Source of the DNA: JAJCYL01 sp965206015
GTDB lineage: Bacteria; Bacteroidota; Bacteroidia; Cytophagales; Cyclobacteriaceae
Direction: 5' to 3'
Length of the DNA: 64,000 nucleotides
NCBI GenBank assembly: GCA_965206015.1
Contig: CBDBIW010000016.1
Coordinates: forward strand, 1,178,001-1,242,000
Part shown: positions 61,921-64,000 of the stretch, in pieces
Layout of the letters: every line of letters begins with the position of its first letter
Numbering within the stretch: the first letter of the stretch is position 1
Position numbers and translations under genes: made by a program
The notes under the pieces: model-generated
What the model saw: the letters and a program-made list of their open reading frames with translations, nothing else
What the model was told of the DNA's origin: nothing
The model's database searches: none

Positions 61921-62928
61921 TTAAAGGAATTGATTTCTGGTTTTGACCAGCTCGCCAACAATGCTAAGTGCTATTTCTCTTGGATTTTTGGCGTTTATGT
62001 CTACACCAGCGGGTGCATGAATTCTGGCAATTTCAATTGCAGTAAATCCAGCTTCTAATAATCTGGATTTGCGTCTTTCGTGAGTCCTTATGCTACCCAA
62101 AGCACCAATGTATGAAACATCAGATCGTAATAAGCTGTGAAGGGCCTGATCGTCTATTTTAGGATCATGTGTAAGTAGTACAGTAAACACGTCGCTATTT
62201 AATTCCATTGATTCCAGCAATTGCCCCGGCCACATCTTATGACTTTGATCCGGATGAACTCTAAAATCAGTTTTGTCAGTGAAAAGGCCTCTTGGATCAA
62301 CAACAATTGTTTCAAAATTCTGCATAGAGGCCAATTCTACCAATTGCGATGAGATGTGAGCAGCTCCGACGATTATGAGCTGTGATTTTTTCGGAAAAAC
62401 ATTGTGAAAGTATTCTTTTCCCTTTACTTCATAAATCCCGCTTTTTCTTTTCTTGTAAGCATCCAGAGCAGAGGCTATTAAGGGGTCCCTTTCATTTTCA
62501 TTATCAGTAAGCTGAGTAATTTGTTGGTTGCTACTACCGGAAAGGGAAGAGGTGAGGACGCAACCAGCGTTGGTAGATACTAAATTCGTTAACTGCTGCC
62601 AGCAGTCGGATTTACTTAAATCGATTTTTTCAATTAAAATATCAATTTTTCCACCGCAACTCAAGCCTATTTCCCAAGCCTCGTCATCAGTAATGCCATA
62701 ATGAACCACTTGTTTCTCACCATTGTCCCACACCTTGCCGGCTGCTTTGATAACATCCCCCTCTACACAGCCGCCACTTACAGAGCCAAAAATGCGATCA
62801 TCCTGACTGACCACCATCCCGGCACCGACTTTGCGAGGTCCGGAACCCCATGTTGTTACCACTGTTGCGGTGACAAAAGAAGTGTTTCCATCTGTTAAAT
62901 TCTTAATGTCGTTAATAATATCCTGCAT
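61921..62928 (-). CDS. XdhC/CoxI family protein
   Basis: A 335-residue protein of the family that loads sulfurated molybdenum cofactor into xanthine dehydrogenase-type enzymes. The N-terminal XdhC domain has ATVVTTWGSGPRKVGAGMVV and GSVSGGCVEGDV, with LSCGGKIDILIE following. The C-terminal Rossmann domain (about residues 185-325) has LIIVGAAHISSQLVELA and ALGSIRTHERRKSRL. No molybdenum hydroxylase gene is within the window, so its client is unknown. A shared terminator separates it from the FecR gene upstream on the same strand. Confidence 0.9.
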   Translation of the reverse strand: MQDIINDIKNLTDGNTSFVTATVVTTWGSGPRKVGAGMVVSQDDRIFGSVSGGCVEGDVIKAAGKVWDNGEKQVVHYGITDDEAWEIGLSCGGKIDILIEKIDLSKSDCWQQLTNLVSTNAGCVLTSSLSGSSNQQITQLTDNENERDPLIASALDAYKKRKSGIYEVKGKEYFHNVFPKKSQLIIVGAAHISSQLVELASMQNFETIVVDPRGLFTDKTDFRVHPDQSHKMWPGQLLESMELNSDVFTVLLTHDPKIDDQALHSLLRSDVSYIGALGSIRTHERRKSRLLEAGFTAIEIARIHAPAGVDINAKNPREIALSIVGELVKTRNQFL

Positions 62929-62985
62929 GGCCTGCCAATATACGAAAAGAGAATATTCTAATTAGAGATGGACGAGGATTAACGC

Positions 62986-63014
62986 AAAAAAGGCGACCTC
63001 AGGTCGCCTTTTTT
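62986..63014. terminator. Bidirectional rho-independent terminator
   Basis: AAAAAAGGCGACCT and AGGTCGCCTTTTTT form a near-perfect palindrome centred on 63000, with A and T runs on both sides. It lies 19 nt after the FecR gene stop and should terminate that transcript. Confidence 0.9.
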
Positions 63015-63032
63015 AGAACTTCAAACATGTTC

Positions 63033-63932
63033 TCAATCTGTTACAATAAACAGATCGCTCCCGGCTTTGCCGAAAACGAGATTCATTGGTACACAAATTG
63101 ATCTTAACACCTCTTTGACATCATCGGTATTATTAAATAGTCCAGTATATGAACGATCCTGATTATCAATTTCTAGCCTGATATCAACTCCAAACTGCCT
63201 CTCAACTTCAACTAATACCTCAGTCAGGGAGGTGTTTTGAAAGTCGAACTCACCATCAATCCAGCTTTTAGATCTAGTGACATCAAATTCAGCCTCTTCA
63301 CCCAAATGACCATCAAATACTTTTACTGATTGACCCGGTGTTAGGAATAAGCTATTGTCAGCAGCATCCACTTTAACTTTTCCGGTAAAGCATTCAACAA
63401 TCAATTCATTATCGAATGTATTTACATTAAAGCTGGTTCCTATTACTGCTATCGTACCATTTTCGGTCTCTATTAAAAACTGCTCTCCTGTAACCACATC
63501 AAAGAAAGCTTTTCCTTCCAGAGTGAGCTTCCTTGCTCCGGACCAACTCTCGGAATAAGTTAAGTAACTACCTGCATCAAGAGCTACTGAGCTGTCATCT
63601 GGCAAGCTTATTTCTTGAATCTCTTCAGCAATGTAAGTTTGTGTGTCTGGATAAATAAATAATAATGAAGCAGTAATTGCTGTAATTACTGCAACAGATG
63701 CAGCCCACTTGAGCCATGGTTGTAAAGTAATCGTTCTGGCCTTGGGCATTGCAAACGTTCCTTCCAGGGAAGTCCAAATATCCTGTTCAGACTTGTTTGT
63801 TGGTACTTGCCAGTTTGCAGAAGTGCTTAATATCTGCTGGTAAGCCTGTTTGTCTGCTGTGTTAATTTGAAGTCCCTGTTTCTCTAATCCTTCTATGATT
63901 TGCAAAGTCATAGAATTTCCGTCCTTTTTCAA
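63033..63932 (-). CDS. FecR-family anti-sigma factor
   Basis: A 299-residue inner-membrane regulator that controls an ECF sigma factor, usually for a TonB-dependent outer-membrane transporter. It has a cytoplasmic N-terminal part (1-80), one membrane helix (about 84-104, AASVAVITAITASLLFIY), a periplasmic FecR domain (LPDDSSVALDAGSYLTYSES, FDVVTGEQFLIET, GTSFNVNTF) and a C-terminal DUF4974 domain (FDFQNTSLTEVLVEVERQFG). Starts at 63932 and 63911 are both possible. The sigma factor gene is expected just beyond 64000; the transporter is not on the 3' side, where XdhC lies. Confidence 0.92.
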   Translation of the reverse strand: MKKDGNSMTLQIIEGLEKQGLQINTADKQAYQQILSTSANWQVPTNKSEQDIWTSLEGTFAMPKARTITLQPWLKWAASVAVITAITASLLFIYPDTQTYIAEEIQEISLPDDSSVALDAGSYLTYSESWSGARKLTLEGKAFFDVVTGEQFLIETENGTIAVIGTSFNVNTFDNELIVECFTGKVKVDAADNSLFLTPGQSVKVFDGHLGEEAEFDVTRSKSWIDGEFDFQNTSLTEVLVEVERQFGVDIRLEIDNQDRSYTGLFNNTDDVKEVLRSICVPMNLVFGKAGSDLFIVTD

Positions 63933-64000
63933 AGTATTGAGTGTTTTATTTAATTGATTATATAACTGATATCAGTCTATAAACCCTACCTAATTATAGC

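Noticed and set aside
1..64000. tRNA, rRNA, tmRNA or other structured RNA genes
   Set aside because: I scanned the longer intergenic gaps for tRNA T-arm-like motifs (GGTTCGAATCC type) and conserved RNA cores and found none.

Overview
This window looks like chromosome from a Bacteroidota bacterium, most likely a marine-type member of the Cytophagales. Four signs support this: a type IX secretion (T9SS) C-terminal sorting tail, Bacteroidota -7 promoter boxes of the form TAnnTTTG, conserved Bacteroidota gene orders (DUF1599/DoxX-type/aroK divergent from folP/cdaA; cytochrome oxidase subunit IV/SCO-like/DUF420), and a FecR anti-sigma factor. Order and habitat are inferred from gene content only. 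No rRNA or tRNA gene was seen.

Layout. 1-1.9 kb: tail of a cytochrome oxidase cluster. 1.8-5.3 kb: a sulfatase lipoprotein set among gene wreckage (dnaE, NIF3-like, serine hydrolase, IS3 orfA and aspartate kinase pieces). 5.4-11.4 kb: housekeeping genes fbp, the homocysteine-binding part of methionine synthase, ppk1 and ribBA. 11.6-19.3 kb: a SulP transporter, a NIPSNAP lipoprotein, a HigBA toxin-antitoxin pair with a palindromic operator, surE, and remnants of at least six other genes. 19.3-24.4 kb: menC, gyrA and a TPR protein.

24.4-37.9 kb is an accessory island. Large imperfect palindromes and long direct repeats separate discrete modules: (i) ArsR regulator, MerTP fusion, GDCCVxC protein and a membrane protein (mercury handling); (ii) a lone small gene; (iii) a predicted defence module of a NurA-like nuclease, a HerA-type ATPase, a DruA-family protein and an HTH-ImmA/IrrE protein, next to a HigB-like toxin gene broken by an in-frame amber codon; (iv) a MamI-like restriction endonuclease with an N6-adenine methylase. 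The repeats sit exactly between modules, as if modules were exchanged as units.

37.9-42.6 kb: more remnants (cyclase family, sulfide:quinone reductase and FadL-like porin pieces), a histidine phosphatase, and a thioesterase plus isochorismate synthase pair that, with menC, supports menaquinone synthesis. 42.6-53.6 kb: aroK, DoxX-type protein, DUF1599, folP, the c-di-AMP synthase cdaA, the divergent threonine-catabolic pair kbl/tdh, enoyl-CoA hydratase, a flippase and a DUF255 thioredoxin-like protein. 53.9-61.8 kb: one 2649-residue T9SS-exported protein built from fibronectin-like, DUF285 (25-residue) and cadherin-like repeats. 61.9-64 kb: an XdhC/CoxI protein and a FecR anti-sigma factor.

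Two features stand out: the repeat-bounded island with its NurA/HerA/DruA/ImmA module, and an unusually high density of short, frameshifted or truncated gene remnants (about 18) among otherwise intact core genes.
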